Positions 34,380-43,823 of a stretch of DNA of 64,000 bases are shown here, piece after piece. Numbering within the stretch: the first letter of the stretch is position 1; each line of letters opens with the position of its first letter. Made by a program: the position numbers and the translations under genes. The notes under the pieces are model-generated. The model was not told the DNA's origin. It was given only the letters and a program-made list of their open reading frames with translations, and made no database searches. This DNA comes from Nesterenkonia alkaliphila (GTDB lineage Bacteria > Actinomycetota > Actinomycetes > Actinomycetales > Micrococcaceae): assembly GCF_009758175.1 (NCBI RefSeq), contig NZ_WRPM01000095.1:32744-96743 (forward strand), written 5' to 3'.

Positions 34380-36305
34380 TCAGCTCTGCGGGGGCTGTGG
34401 TGGCTGCCCCGGCTGAGGTGGCTGGGGTGGGGTGCCGCCCTGCTGGCCGTGATGGGGGTACTGCGGCTGCTGGGGATCAGAGGGCTGCTGCGGGGCACCG
34501 GGCTGCTGATAGCCGGGCTGCTGGCCCTGCTGCGGGTATCCCGGCTGCTGGTACTGGCCGGGCTGCGGCTGGTACCCACCCTGCTGGGAGTAGCCGTGCT
34601 GCGGCTGCTGGGGGTAGGCCTGCTGCGGGTAACCGTGCTGCGGCTGCTGGGTACCCGATGACTGGAACTGCTTGGCGGAGGCGTTCTTGGTTCCGCTGAG
34701 CAGACCCTTCAGAGCAGGCGGGAACGCGTTGACCACGAAGGGGGCCACGAACCGGCTGAGCACCTCCACGATCACACCGGCCAGCAGGAATACCGCGAAG
34801 GTCCACCAGGAGGGGCCCATGGAGACATCGCCGGAAGGTACAAGTGGGACAAAACCGGCAGAGTTGATCTCCAGGCTGACCCGCCCGAAGATCGAGGCGA
34901 TGATGCCGGCCGCTGCGAAAGCCAGCGGCAGGGTGAACCAGGACAGCGGGTTGCCCAGCTGACGATTGTCACGAGCCAAGGCCCAGCTGAAGGAAGCCAG
35001 CAGCAGGGCGATCACCGTCAGCAGCACCAGCAGCAGGATGACCCACCAGGCGAAGACGTTCTCAGTCCACAGGTTCAGGGTCTCGCGCATAGTGGTGTAG
35101 CCGTCCGCGCCGGCCACGGTCACTCCGCCGATGTGGGAGAGCGCCACGCTGCCGAAGGCAGTCAGCGGAACACCCAGCCACAGCAGGACCACGACGAGGA
35201 ACATGCCCTCCTCAACTCCGGCCCAAATGATGGTGGCGATCAGGACCGGCACCGCGATGGTCAGGAAGTGGATCACGACGGCGCGCGGGGCCTGAGGTGC
35301 CGAGGGCAGCACCTTGGTCACCGCAGCGGTGACCTTGCCGGAGGCATCGGCTGGCGAGACAACCAGCAGGGCCACCACCAAGTAGACCAGCAGAGAGCCG
35401 AAGAACAGTGCCACACCGGTAGCCCCGAGGGTCACGCCGTCCTGCCGGAAGCTCAGGGCGAAGGTGAGCAGCAGGGTGATCAAGGACAGGCCCAGAGAGA
35501 GCGCACCGACCACCAGAAGCTTGGCTCCCCATGCCAGGGAGACCGGGTGGTTGGCCGGGTCCTTCTTCTGCTTCACCGAGGCCCAGCGGCGTGCGATCCA
35601 CACGGCCACACCGATGGCCACAGCTACGACAAAGAGGTTGGGGGCCCAGAGCGCGAAGAACGCGTCCCCACCCTCTGAGGCGCGCAGGGTACCGAAGAGC
35701 CACATGGCGGTGAACTGGAAGGGCAGGGCGATGAACGCCCAGACGGTGCTGGCGTCACCGGCGCCTGTGAGGTCCCCGATGTCTCCGCCGTCGCCGACGG
35801 CACCGGCAATCAGGGTCAGGATCACCATCACCAGGGCCAGGACGAAGAGCACTCCGTAAGTGACGCCCTGAGCGATGAGCACAGTGAGGATATGCGGAAG
35901 CCGCACAGCCTTGAGGAACTCAGGAACTGCCACATCTGAGGACTGGCCCTGAGGCTGCTGCTGGTATCCCTGCTGGGGATGACCCTGTTGCGGATACTGC
36001 TGCCCGGGCAGGCCCTGCTGCGGATAGCCCGCAGGCTGCTGGTACTGCCCCTGGTATTGCGGAGCAGGCTGCTGCGGAGCCGGTTGCTGCGGAACCGAAG
36101 GCTGCGGCGGTTGAGCGGGCGCTTCCGGCGCGGGGGCCTGCCGCGGCGCTGCCGGCTCAGCCGGGGAGGGTGGTGCGGGGGGCTGCTGCCGCGGTGCAGG
36201 CGGCACCGGCGGCTGCTGAGCTCCTCCCGGCGGTGGTGGGGGCGGGGCGGACTGTCCCTCCCCCGGCTGCTGCGGCTGTTCGTTGTTCCCCGTGTTCTCG
36301 CTCAC
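34380..36305 (-). CDS. Large membrane protein with Gln/Pro/Tyr-rich termini
   Basis: The 641-aa protein has a disordered Pro/Gln-rich N-terminus (1-127) and about nine to ten hydrophobic segments from 140 to 545. The C-terminal 90 residues repeat YPQQ, QPGY and QHGY units. I do not recognise a characterised family. Low-complexity tails on both sides of the membrane core suggest a scaffold or condensate-forming role, but that is speculation. The start is GTG at 36305. A TGTCAGGCG inverted repeat lies upstream. Confidence 0.8.
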   Translation of the reverse strand: MSENTGNNEQPQQPGEGQSAPPPPPPGGAQQPPVPPAPRQQPPAPPSPAEPAAPRQAPAPEAPAQPPQPSVPQQPAPQQPAPQYQGQYQQPAGYPQQGLPGQQYPQQGHPQQGYQQQPQGQSSDVAVPEFLKAVRLPHILTVLIAQGVTYGVLFVLALVMVILTLIAGAVGDGGDIGDLTGAGDASTVWAFIALPFQFTAMWLFGTLRASEGGDAFFALWAPNLFVVAVAIGVAVWIARRWASVKQKKDPANHPVSLAWGAKLLVVGALSLGLSLITLLLTFALSFRQDGVTLGATGVALFFGSLLVYLVVALLVVSPADASGKVTAAVTKVLPSAPQAPRAVVIHFLTIAVPVLIATIIWAGVEEGMFLVVVLLWLGVPLTAFGSVALSHIGGVTVAGADGYTTMRETLNLWTENVFAWWVILLLVLLTVIALLLASFSWALARDNRQLGNPLSWFTLPLAFAAAGIIASIFGRVSLEINSAGFVPLVPSGDVSMGPSWWTFAVFLLAGVIVEVLSRFVAPFVVNAFPPALKGLLSGTKNASAKQFQSSGTQQPQHGYPQQAYPQQPQHGYSQQGGYQPQPGQYQQPGYPQQGQQPGYQQPGAPQQPSDPQQPQYPHHGQQGGTPPQPPQPGQPPQPPQS

Positions 36306-36338
36306 GGCCGGTCCTCCCGTTCGTTGTCACGCTGTACG

Positions 36339-36364
36339 TGTCAGGCGCGCTGGGACGCCTGACA
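36339..36364. promoter_or_regulatory. Perfect 9-bp inverted repeat upstream of the large membrane protein gene
   Basis: TGTCAGGCG (36339-36347) and CGCCTGACA (36356-36364) are separated by 8 bp and lie 34 bp before the start. It could be an operator. A second palindrome, CCGGCAA-AGCC-TTGCCGG followed by GCTTT, lies at 36457-36479 and may end transcription. The rest of 36306-36513 shows no gene. Confidence 0.45.
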
Positions 36365-36513
36365 GTCACGCCCTACCCTACGCAATGGCCCGCATCCCCA
36401 ACGAACCGTTGCAGAAGATGTCCCGGCGGCGGGTACACGCCCCGCTCGCCTCCCGGCCGGCAAAGCCTTGCCGGGCTTTACACCATGAAGTCGATGCTCG
36501 CTTCGCTTGCACC

Positions 36514-37134
36514 TCAGCCGTTAAGGGCTTGCTGCTCGGCACCGATGCTGGTGGAGGGTCCATGCCCGGTGTTGACCATGGTCTGAGCCGGCAGCGCGAA
36601 GAGCGTGCTGCGGATCGACTCCACAATGGTCTCGTAGCTGCTGTAGGAGCGGCCGGTGGCCCCGGGCCCGCCCTGGAACAGGGTGTCCCCGGAGAACAGC
36701 ACCGGTGCCTCGCCGAGGTCCTCGGAGTAGAAGCAGGTGGAACCGGGCGAGTGCCCCGGGGTGTGCAAGGCCCGCAGCGTGACCCCGGCCACTTCGAAAG
36801 TATCGCCGTGGGCAATCTCTGCGTCAGGGGCGGCGTCGTCATGGACCTGGTCCCAGAGCATGCGGTCCTCCGGGTTGAGATGGACCTGACCGCCGATGCG
36901 CTCCTTGACCTGCAGCACCTGCCGGATGTGATCGTCATGGCCGTGGGTGAGCAGAATCGCCAGGACCTTCCGGCCTGCCACCTTCTCGGCCACCGCCTCG
37001 GCGCTGTGCGCGGGGTCGATGACGATCACTTCGGTGTCATCGCCGATGATCCAGACGTTGTTGTCCACCTGATGGGTCTCCCCGTCCAGGGAGAAGGTTC
37101 CGGAGGTCTCCAGGTGCTCGATGCGTGCGCTCAT
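36514..37134 (-). CDS. MBL-fold hydrolase, probable S-formylmycothiol hydrolase
   Basis: The 206-aa metallo-beta-lactamase-fold protein has the metal motif THGHDDH near residue 65, then HTPGHSPGS, a GDTLF aspartate and a final GHG histidine, as in glyoxalase II. AAGGAG precedes the ATG at 37134. It lies 47 nt downstream of the mycothiol-dependent formaldehyde dehydrogenase gene, a conserved actinobacterial pair. It is thus expected to hydrolyse S-formylmycothiol to formate and mycothiol. That role is inferred from pairing. Confidence 0.82.
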   Translation of the reverse strand: MSARIEHLETSGTFSLDGETHQVDNNVWIIGDDTEVIVIDPAHSAEAVAEKVAGRKVLAILLTHGHDDHIRQVLQVKERIGGQVHLNPEDRMLWDQVHDDAAPDAEIAHGDTFEVAGVTLRALHTPGHSPGSTCFYSEDLGEAPVLFSGDTLFQGGPGATGRSYSSYETIVESIRSTLFALPAQTMVNTGHGPSTSIGAEQQALNG

Positions 37135-37181
37135 CACTTTGCTCCTTCAGTAGGTGTAGCCGGTGGGCTCGGTCAATGGGT

Positions 37182-38279
37182 TCAGGCGCCCAGTTCCACC
37201 ACTGAGCGCAGCACATCGCCACGGTTCATGGTGTCAAAGGCCTCTTGGACCTTGTCCAATGTGGTGCGCTCGGTGACGAAGGCGTCCAGATCCAGCCTGC
37301 CCTGCTGGTAGAGGTCCACCAGCATCGGGAAGTCACGGGAGGGCAGGCAGTCACCGTACCAGGAGGATTTCAGCGCTCCGCCGCGCCCAAACACGTCGAT
37401 CATCGGCAGCTCCAGGGTGAACTTGGGGTCGGGCACGCCCACCAGCACCACGCGGCCAGCCAGGTCGCGGGCGTAGAAGGCCTGCTTATAGGTTTCTGGA
37501 CGTGCCACGGCGTCGATCACCACATCTGCTCCGAACCCGCCGGTGAGCTCCCGGATGGTCTCCACAGGATCGGCGTCCTTGGCGTTGACGGTATGCGTGG
37601 CGCCCAGCTCTACGGCCTTCTCCAGCTTCCGCGGATCGATATCCACTGCGATGATGGTGGTGGCCCCGGCCAGTTTGGCCCCAGCCACAGCGGCAGTGCC
37701 CACCCCGCCGCAGCCGATGACCGCCACGGACTCCCCGCGCTTGACCTCACCGGTGTTGATCGCCGCACCGATACCGGCCATGATGCCGCAGCCCAGCAGG
37801 CCTACTGCGGCATTGGAGGTATCGGGCACCTCGTCGATCACCGTGCACTGGCCGGAGTGGACCAGGGTCTTCTCAGCGAAGGCGCCGATGCCCAGGGCCG
37901 CCTCCAGCTCGGTGCCGTCGGTCAGGGTCATCTTCTGGGCGGCGTTATGGGTGTTGAAGCAGTACTTCAGCTCGCCCTTGGCGCAGGCCCGGCATTCACC
38001 GCAGACGGCCCGCCAGTTGAGGATGACCTTGTCACCGACCTTCACGTTGGTTACTCCCTCACCGAGCTGGGAAACCCGGGCGGTGGCCTCATGGCCGAGC
38101 AGATAGGGGAAGTTGTCCCCGACCTCGCCCTGCTGGAAGTGCTGATCGGTCTGGCACACCCCGCAGGTGAGCACCTCGACCACCACTTCGCCCGGACCCG
38201 GGTCAGGCACGATGATCTCGGTGACGGTGGCCGGGGCGTTCTTCTCGGTGACCACCACGGCGTTGACGGTATGCGGCAT
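37182..38279 (-). CDS. mscR: S-(hydroxymethyl)mycothiol dehydrogenase / S-nitrosomycothiol reductase
   Basis: The 365-aa zinc alcohol dehydrogenase carries the catalytic zinc Cys in [10 protein letters not shown] (C39) and GHEATARV. A structural zinc site is [15 protein letters not shown], and the NAD site is [12 protein letters not shown] with D at the end of the next strand (AVDIDPRK). The C-terminal region ([18 protein letters not shown]) fits the mycothiol-dependent formaldehyde dehydrogenases. It oxidizes the formaldehyde-mycothiol adduct. It follows the formate dehydrogenase gene by 23 nt. Confidence 0.92.
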   Translation of the reverse strand: MPHTVNAVVVTEKNAPATVTEIIVPDPGPGEVVVEVLTCGVCQTDQHFQQGEVGDNFPYLLGHEATARVSQLGEGVTNVKVGDKVILNWRAVCGECRACAKGELKYCFNTHNAAQKMTLTDGTELEAALGIGAFAEKTLVHSGQCTVIDEVPDTSNAAVGLLGCGIMAGIGAAINTGEVKRGESVAVIGCGGVGTAAVAGAKLAGATTIIAVDIDPRKLEKAVELGATHTVNAKDADPVETIRELTGGFGADVVIDAVARPETYKQAFYARDLAGRVVLVGVPDPKFTLELPMIDVFGRGGALKSSWYGDCLPSRDFPMLVDLYQQGRLDLDAFVTERTTLDKVQEAFDTMNRGDVLRSVVELGA

Positions 38280-38302
38280 AGTTGGTGCTCCTTCGGTAGT
38301 GC

Positions 38303-40636
38303 TTATGCAGGGGAATCGGTGCGCGCTGAGGACTGATGAGGTTCGAAGCGGACGAACACTGCTTTGAACCCGGGGGTGTTGGACTCTCTGGCCACCAGAT
38401 CCCGATGAACCAGGGCATTGGCCTCCGGGTAGTAGGCGGCCACGCAGCCGCGGGCCGTGGGGTAGGCCACCAGCCGGAAGCGTTCGGCCCTGCGCTCCTG
38501 GCCCCGGAAGACGGAGACGACGTCGACCAGGTCCCGGTCGGCGAAGCCCGCCAGGGTCAGGTCCTCCTGGTGAATCAGGATCACGCGGCGCCCGCCGGAG
38601 ATCCCGCGGTAGCGGTCATCGAGCCCGTAGAAGGTGGTGTTGTACTGGTCGTGAGAGCGCATGGTCTGCAGCACCAGGTGACCCTCCGGGGGCTTCAGGT
38701 ACTCCAACTGCCGCACGGTGAAGGCGGCGCGGCCGTCCCCGGTGGCGAAGGCGCGGTGGTCCCGGGGCGGGTTGGGCAGCACGAATCCGTATTTGTCCCG
38801 GACTCGCTGATTGAAATTCTCGGTGCCCGGGATCACCCGGGAGGCGTGGTCGCGGATCACGTCATAGTCCTCGGCCATGGCCCGCCAGTCCACCGGATGG
38901 CCGGAGCCGAAGATCGCCTGCGCCATTCGGGCGATGAGCACCGGTTCTGCCAATAGGTGGTCGGAGACCGGCTCCAGCCGGCCCTGGGTGCGGCTGACCA
39001 CGGACATGGAGTTCTCCACGGAGAGGAACTGGGCCCCGCCGGGGTGTTTATCGTCCTTATCGGAGCGGCCCAGGGTGGGCAGGATCAGCGAGGTCTTCCC
39101 GTGCACCACATGGGAGCGGTTGGGCTTTGTGGAGATATGCACGGTCAGCCCGGTCCGCTTCAGACCCTGCTCCATCAGAGCAGTGTCCGAGTTGGCCATG
39201 GCCAGATTTCCGCCCAGGGAGACAAAGACGTCCACCTTGCCCTCGGCCATGGCATACATCGCAGTGGTGGAGTCGTAGCCGTGCTCGCGCGGGGCCTGAA
39301 TGCCGAACTCCGCATCCAGCCTGGCCAGGAAGTCCTCCTTGGGCTTCTCCCAGATGCCGAAGGTGCGGTCGCCCTGCACATTGGAGTGCCCGCGCACCGG
39401 GCAGGCACCGGCCCCAGGTTTGCCGAAGTTGCCCTGCAGCAGCAGCAGATTGACGATCTCTTTGATGGTGTCCACCGAATGCGGCTGCTGGGTGATTCCC
39501 AGGGCCCAGCAGAAGATGGTGGCCTTGGAGGCGGCCAGCATCTCGGCGGTGCGCTCAATCTCTGCCCTGCTGAGTCCGGTGGCCTCCTCGGTGACCTGCC
39601 AGTCGATGGTGGCGCGGGCGGCGTCGTACTCTTCAAAGCCCTTAGTGGAGGACTTCACAAACTCCCGGTCGACCACACTGCCGGGGTTCTGCCTCTCCTT
39701 CTGCAGCAGCAGGTGGCCCAGCGCCTGGAAGAGCGCCTGATCACCGCCCACTTTGATCTGCAGATACTCATCACTGATCTGTTCGCCGCCGCCGAGCAGC
39801 CCCCGGGGAGTCTGCGGATCCTTGAACTTCAGCAGCCCGGCCTCCGGCAGCGGGTTGACCGCTATGACTTTTCCGCCGTTTCTGCGGCATGCCGCCAGGG
39901 AGCCCAGCATCCGGGGGTGGTTGGTGCCTGGGTTCTGACCGACCACAAAGATCAATTCAGCCTGTTCGAGATCTTCCAGCGAGACGGTGCCCTTGCCGAT
40001 CCCGATAGTGGGGGTCAGGGCTGTGCCGGAGGACTCGTGGCACATATTGGAGCAGTCGGGCAGGTTATTGGTGCCCAGGCTGCGGGCCAGCAGCTGGTAC
40101 ATGAATGCGGTCTCATTGGCGGTGCGCCCGGAGGTGTAGAAGACGCAGCGATCAGGGTCGGTGCCCCGGACATGCTCACCGATCAGATCGAAGGCCTCTG
40201 TCCAACTGATCGGGCGGTAATGCTCCTCCCCCGCCCGGATCACCATTGGGTGGGTGATGCGCCCGGACTGGCCCAGCCAGTACTCGGTCTTCTGCTCGAG
40301 TTCGCTGATCGGGTGCCGCGCCCACCACTCGGGGGTGACGATGCGCTGAGTGGCCTCCTCGGCCAGGGCCTTGACCCCGTTTTCGCAGAACTCCACCCGT
40401 TTGCGGTCCCCGGTTGTTGACTCAGGCCAGGCGCAGCCGGGGCAGTCCACCCCGCCGGACTGGTTGACCAGTGACATGGAGCGCAGGGTCCGGGAGACTC
40501 CGGCCTGGCGCACTCCGCGGTCGAAGGAGACCTGCACCGCCTTCAGCCCGGCGGCATGAGCCTTGGGGCCGCTGACCTCCAACGACTCCTCGTCTATATC
40601 GCTGAACCGGGCTTCTCTGCCGCGCACATCAGGCAT
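38303..40636 (-). CDS. Molybdopterin oxidoreductase, formate dehydrogenase alpha-like (FdhF/YdeP group)
   Basis: The 777-aa bis-MGD enzyme belongs to the group that lacks the long N-terminal iron-sulfur extension. It has [10 protein letters not shown] near residue 65, [11 protein letters not shown] near 195, and the cofactor motifs [13 protein letters not shown] and [15 protein letters not shown]. The C-terminus has [11 protein letters not shown] and YYPEANALV. It probably oxidizes formate to CO2; the electron acceptor is not evident. mscR and the MBL gene follow it, and fdhD precedes it by 113 bp, so the cluster links formaldehyde removal with cofactor supply. Confidence 0.88.
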   Translation of the reverse strand: MPDVRGREARFSDIDEESLEVSGPKAHAAGLKAVQVSFDRGVRQAGVSRTLRSMSLVNQSGGVDCPGCAWPESTTGDRKRVEFCENGVKALAEEATQRIVTPEWWARHPISELEQKTEYWLGQSGRITHPMVIRAGEEHYRPISWTEAFDLIGEHVRGTDPDRCVFYTSGRTANETAFMYQLLARSLGTNNLPDCSNMCHESSGTALTPTIGIGKGTVSLEDLEQAELIFVVGQNPGTNHPRMLGSLAACRRNGGKVIAVNPLPEAGLLKFKDPQTPRGLLGGGEQISDEYLQIKVGGDQALFQALGHLLLQKERQNPGSVVDREFVKSSTKGFEEYDAARATIDWQVTEEATGLSRAEIERTAEMLAASKATIFCWALGITQQPHSVDTIKEIVNLLLLQGNFGKPGAGACPVRGHSNVQGDRTFGIWEKPKEDFLARLDAEFGIQAPREHGYDSTTAMYAMAEGKVDVFVSLGGNLAMANSDTALMEQGLKRTGLTVHISTKPNRSHVVHGKTSLILPTLGRSDKDDKHPGGAQFLSVENSMSVVSRTQGRLEPVSDHLLAEPVLIARMAQAIFGSGHPVDWRAMAEDYDVIRDHASRVIPGTENFNQRVRDKYGFVLPNPPRDHRAFATGDGRAAFTVRQLEYLKPPEGHLVLQTMRSHDQYNTTFYGLDDRYRGISGGRRVILIHQEDLTLAGFADRDLVDVVSVFRGQERRAERFRLVAYPTARGCVAAYYPEANALVHRDLVARESNTPGFKAVFVRFEPHQSSARTDSPA

Positions 40637-40749
40637 GTGTTCATCGTCTCATTTTTCAGGGCCGAGCACGACGCTCGAGGCAACCTGGCAGGCGCAGCTC
40701 CACTCCGGCGTGGGCCGGACATCGCACCATAGGTCAGCTCTGTTCATCG

Positions 40750-41586
40750 CTAGAGCCTCACCCGATGCGGGTGGGTGTAAATGTTCAGGGAGTTACCACG
40801 GGAGAATCCGGCCAGGGTGATGCCTGCAGTCTCCGCCAGCTCGGCGGCCAAGGAGGAGGGGGCGCCCACTGCGCTGAGCAGTTCGACTCCAGCCAGCGCG
40901 GCCTTCTGCACCAGTTCGAAGGAGGCTCGGCCTGAGACCTGAACTGCAGTGCCGGTCAGGGGGAGCCGGCCGTTGAGCAGACACGCCCCCACCACTTTGT
41001 CCACCGCATTATGCCGCCCGACATCCTCGCGCAGCTGAAGCAGCTCGCCGGTGCCGCTGAACAGTCCGGCAGCATGCACCCCGCCGGTGCTGGCGAAGAG
41101 ATCCTGGTTGGCCCGCAGGGTATCCGGCAGCTGGAGCAGCGTCTCAGCGCTGATGCTCAGCTGCGGCTTGGGCGGGTGTTCGGGCAGAGCCTTGTGCACG
41201 GCGTGGATGCTGGTGGTGCCGCAGATCCCGCAGGCGGAGGAGGTCATCAGATGCCGGCGGGTGCTGAGCGCGGCCTGCACCAGGGCGGGGTCCAGGTCCA
41301 GATCGATCACGTTATAGGTCTGCTGGCCCAGCTCATCGGTGCCGGAGCAGTAGCGCATACTGCGCAGCTGCTCTGCTGTGCTGACCAGACCTTCGGAGAC
41401 CAGCAGTCCGGCGGCCAGTTCGAAGTCATGGCCCGGGGTGCGCATGGTCACCGTCAGGGTCTGCCCGCCCACGCGCAGCTCCAGCGGCTCCTCTGCAGCC
41501 AGGACGTCATTACGGGGCCTGCTGCTGACCCCGGTGTCGGTGCGCTGCAGCCGGGTGATTCGGCGCCTGGTGGTCAGCCGGCCCAT
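40750..41586 (-). CDS. fdhD: Formate dehydrogenase accessory sulfurtransferase
   Basis: The 278-aa FdhD delivers sulfur to the molybdenum cofactor of formate dehydrogenase. The active-site loop SSACGICGTTS is near residue 120. Other marks are HDFELAAGLLVSEG near 55, STGGVHAAGLF, REDVGRHNAVDK and GRASFELVQKA. GGAG lies about 9 nt before the ATG at 41586, which falls 13 bases inside the moeA end. An extension to 41619 has no ribosome site. Confidence 0.94.
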   Translation of the reverse strand: MGRLTTRRRITRLQRTDTGVSSRPRNDVLAAEEPLELRVGGQTLTVTMRTPGHDFELAAGLLVSEGLVSTAEQLRSMRYCSGTDELGQQTYNVIDLDLDPALVQAALSTRRHLMTSSACGICGTTSIHAVHKALPEHPPKPQLSISAETLLQLPDTLRANQDLFASTGGVHAAGLFSGTGELLQLREDVGRHNAVDKVVGACLLNGRLPLTGTAVQVSGRASFELVQKAALAGVELLSAVGAPSSLAAELAETAGITLAGFSRGNSLNIYTHPHRVRL

Positions 41587-42842
41587 AATGGCAGCTCCTG
41601 AGTGGGGAGCGGCAGGCACCTGACCTGGGCACCTGCCGGAACACCGCCAGAGGGTACGACGGCGAGCGCGGCAGCCTGTGCCAGCCCTCGCATCATATGC
41701 GGGCTGTGGTGGGCGCTGGGGCGCACCCCGCCGGGGTCCACGGTGACCGGCAGCAGCCGGGTGCCGCGCCGCGCCGGCTCCAGATCCTGGGCGGCCCTCA
41801 GATACTGCTGCCGCATGCCGAGAGGGTCTACCGCCCCGGCCAGGGCGTCGATGAGCACCTGGCCCACCGCGATGAGCGCCGCGTAGCCGGCCAGCGGGTT
41901 GCCCGGCAGGGCCAGCACCAGGGTGTTGTGCGGCAGCGCCCGCGGGGGCAGCCGGGCCAGCGTCACCGGGTGGCCGGGCCGCATATCCACAGAGCTGATC
42001 AGCGTTTCAGCTCCGGCCTCAGCCAGTGCGGGGCGGACCGGGTCTGCAGCCGAATGGGCGGTACCGCCCACGGTGACGAGCAGATCCGTATCCACTGCCG
42101 TGAAGGCAGCGGCCAGGGCTGTGGGGTCGTCCTGGTTCCTGGAGACTGTCTGCGGGGCTGCGCCCATCGCGGTGAGCAGGGCGGGCAGGGTCATGCTGAA
42201 GCTGTCGCGGACCTGGCCGGGGCCGGGCAGTCCGGCGGTGATCACCTCCGTGCCGGTGGCGATGATTCTCACCGTGGGGGTGGGGTGCACTGCCAGAGTG
42301 TCACAGCCGGCCACTGCCGCCGCGGCGCCCCGCAGCGGGGTGAGCCGCTGTCCTTTGGCCAGCAGCTGGTCCCCCTGTGCGGCCTCAGCCCCGCGCGGGC
42401 GGATATGGCGCCCGGGCTGCAGATCGCCGGTGCCCGGGACGGCGCGCAGGCGCTGGGCCTTGTAATGAATTACTGCATGCTCGCTGCGCAGCACTGAGTC
42501 TGTACCCTGCGGCACTGGGGTCCCGGTCACCACCTCGATGGCCTGACCGGGGCCCAGCGCCGGGAGTAGGTCGGCGGGGCTGGTGGCTCCGCCGGGCAGC
42601 ATCTGCCAACCCTCCTCCGGCTGTTCGCCGCAGACCGCCCAACCATCCATGGCTGAGGTGTCAGAATGCGGTATGGGCTGCTGGGCAGTGACAGCCTGGG
42701 CCAATAGGCAGCCGATGGCCTGCTCCAGGGGCAGCTGCTGCGGCGGACGGGCGGGCTGGGCAGCGGCGATACTGCGAGCCTGCTCCAGGGTGAGCGCCTC
42801 CGCACGGCTCACTGCGGCCTGCTCATGCACTGTCCTGAGCAT
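41574..42842 (-). CDS. moeA: Molybdopterin molybdotransferase
   Basis: The 422-aa protein inserts molybdenum into adenylated molybdopterin. It has PHSDTSAMDGWAV near residue 58, VVTGTPVPQGTDSV near 105, the MoCF-type IIATGTEVI near 195 and LPGNPLAGYAALIAVG near 318. A sequence of VTVGGTAHSAADPV replaces the usual GG-S-x-GD stretch, an oddity in the MPT-binding loop. Its start lies within the DUF6457 gene end (20-base overlap) and its end overlaps fdhD. Confidence 0.9.
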   Translation of the reverse strand: MLRTVHEQAAVSRAEALTLEQARSIAAAQPARPPQQLPLEQAIGCLLAQAVTAQQPIPHSDTSAMDGWAVCGEQPEEGWQMLPGGATSPADLLPALGPGQAIEVVTGTPVPQGTDSVLRSEHAVIHYKAQRLRAVPGTGDLQPGRHIRPRGAEAAQGDQLLAKGQRLTPLRGAAAAVAGCDTLAVHPTPTVRIIATGTEVITAGLPGPGQVRDSFSMTLPALLTAMGAAPQTVSRNQDDPTALAAAFTAVDTDLLVTVGGTAHSAADPVRPALAEAGAETLISSVDMRPGHPVTLARLPPRALPHNTLVLALPGNPLAGYAALIAVGQVLIDALAGAVDPLGMRQQYLRAAQDLEPARRGTRLLPVTVDPGGVRPSAHHSPHMMRGLAQAAALAVVPSGGVPAGAQVRCLPLPTQELPLWAG

Positions 42843-43173
42843 CCTCGCCCTGGGCTGCGCCGTCCTGTGTTCCGCCGCCCGGTGTTCCTTCGTCTTGGGC
42901 CGCGGCCCGGGCGGCCAGCAGTCTCCGGGCGACGCCGGTGGCGGCCTGCTGCGCGGTGCTGAACTCAGCCTGGCCGGTGGCCTCGGCCAGGCCCGCGGCG
43001 TAGCCGATGAGGAAGGTGGTCACCGGTGCGGCGGGCCGGACCACGGTGTGTGCCGCCTCGCCGGCGATCCCGAGGATCGCGGCGGTGTCCACCGGGGCGT
43101 CCTCGATCTCCAAGTGATGGGCGAGTTCGGCTGCCCAATCCTGCACGGCCTGCATACGGTCCTGATCAGTCAT
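42823..43173 (-). CDS. DUF6457 small protein in the molybdenum cofactor cluster
   Basis: The 116-aa protein has an all-helical N-terminal domain (1-90) with WAAELAHHL and a PAAPVTTFLIGYAAG motif near residue 50, then an Ala/Gly/Gln/Asp-rich tail. In Actinobacteria this type of small protein is usually encoded beside mobA or moeA; its role is unknown. It overlaps moeA by 20 bases and follows mobA by 21 nt. Confidence 0.72.
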   Translation of the reverse strand: MTDQDRMQAVQDWAAELAHHLEIEDAPVDTAAILGIAGEAAHTVVRPAAPVTTFLIGYAAGLAEATGQAEFSTAQQAATGVARRLLAARAAAQDEGTPGGGTQDGAAQGEDAQDSA

Positions 43174-43194
43174 AGTGCCCAGAATCTCACAGTC

Positions 43195-43812
43195 TCAGAG
43201 GTCTATACCGAGTGCACGGGCGTCCTGGTGATCGTCTACATCCCGGCCGAGCCCGGCCGGAAGCACCGGGTGCACAGTACGCGCACCCTTGAGCAGCCAG
43301 CGCAGTGACTGGCCGGTCTCCTGCCCCGGGCTCAGCGCGGCGACTCTGCGGCGCAGCCAGGCCCCGGAGACTGCCGCACTGAGCATCTGAAAACGGCCTT
43401 CCCGGTCTCTGGGGACCGTGGCCTGCTCACCGGCAGCACTGACCGGGGGCAGCCAACCGGCCAGCCAGTCCAGCAGCGGACCGGGGTCCACGGTGTCCAC
43501 CGAGAGCAGCAGCACAGTATGGGCGGGGGTTCCTTCCACAGGCGGCAGCGCCCGTACTCCGGCGCAGACCGCGGCAGCCGGCCCGGACAGCGGGGGATCC
43601 TCACGGGTGAGGCGGAACCCTGCAGGCAGCTGCGGGCGCAGATGCTCACCCCCCACCACGGCGGTGCCCACCCCGCGTTCTGCCAAGGCGGCGCCCCAGT
43701 GCTCCAGCAGGGTGCGGCCCCGGTGGATCAGCAGAGCCTTATCCGCCCCGCCGAGCCGGGTTCCGGCTCCGCCGGCCAGCAGCACCGCTTGCACGTCACG
43801 CCCGGCGACCAT
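43195..43812 (-). CDS. mobA: Molybdenum cofactor guanylyltransferase-like NTP transferase
   Basis: The 205-aa protein starts with the nucleotide-binding LLAGGAGTRLGGADKAL and has ILTREDPPLSGPAA-like residues (TREDPPLSGP) and VDTVDP, the MobA-type pattern. It attaches GMP to the cofactor to make the bis-MGD form needed by the formate dehydrogenase next door. The usual DxP metal motif reads SVDTVDP here. It is followed by DUF6457, moeA and fdhD in one direction. Confidence 0.85.
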   Translation of the reverse strand: MVAGRDVQAVLLAGGAGTRLGGADKALLIHRGRTLLEHWGAALAERGVGTAVVGGEHLRPQLPAGFRLTREDPPLSGPAAAVCAGVRALPPVEGTPAHTVLLLSVDTVDPGPLLDWLAGWLPPVSAAGEQATVPRDREGRFQMLSAAVSGAWLRRRVAALSPGQETGQSLRWLLKGARTVHPVLPAGLGRDVDDHQDARALGIDL

Positions 43813-43823
43813 CGGCAGTCTCG

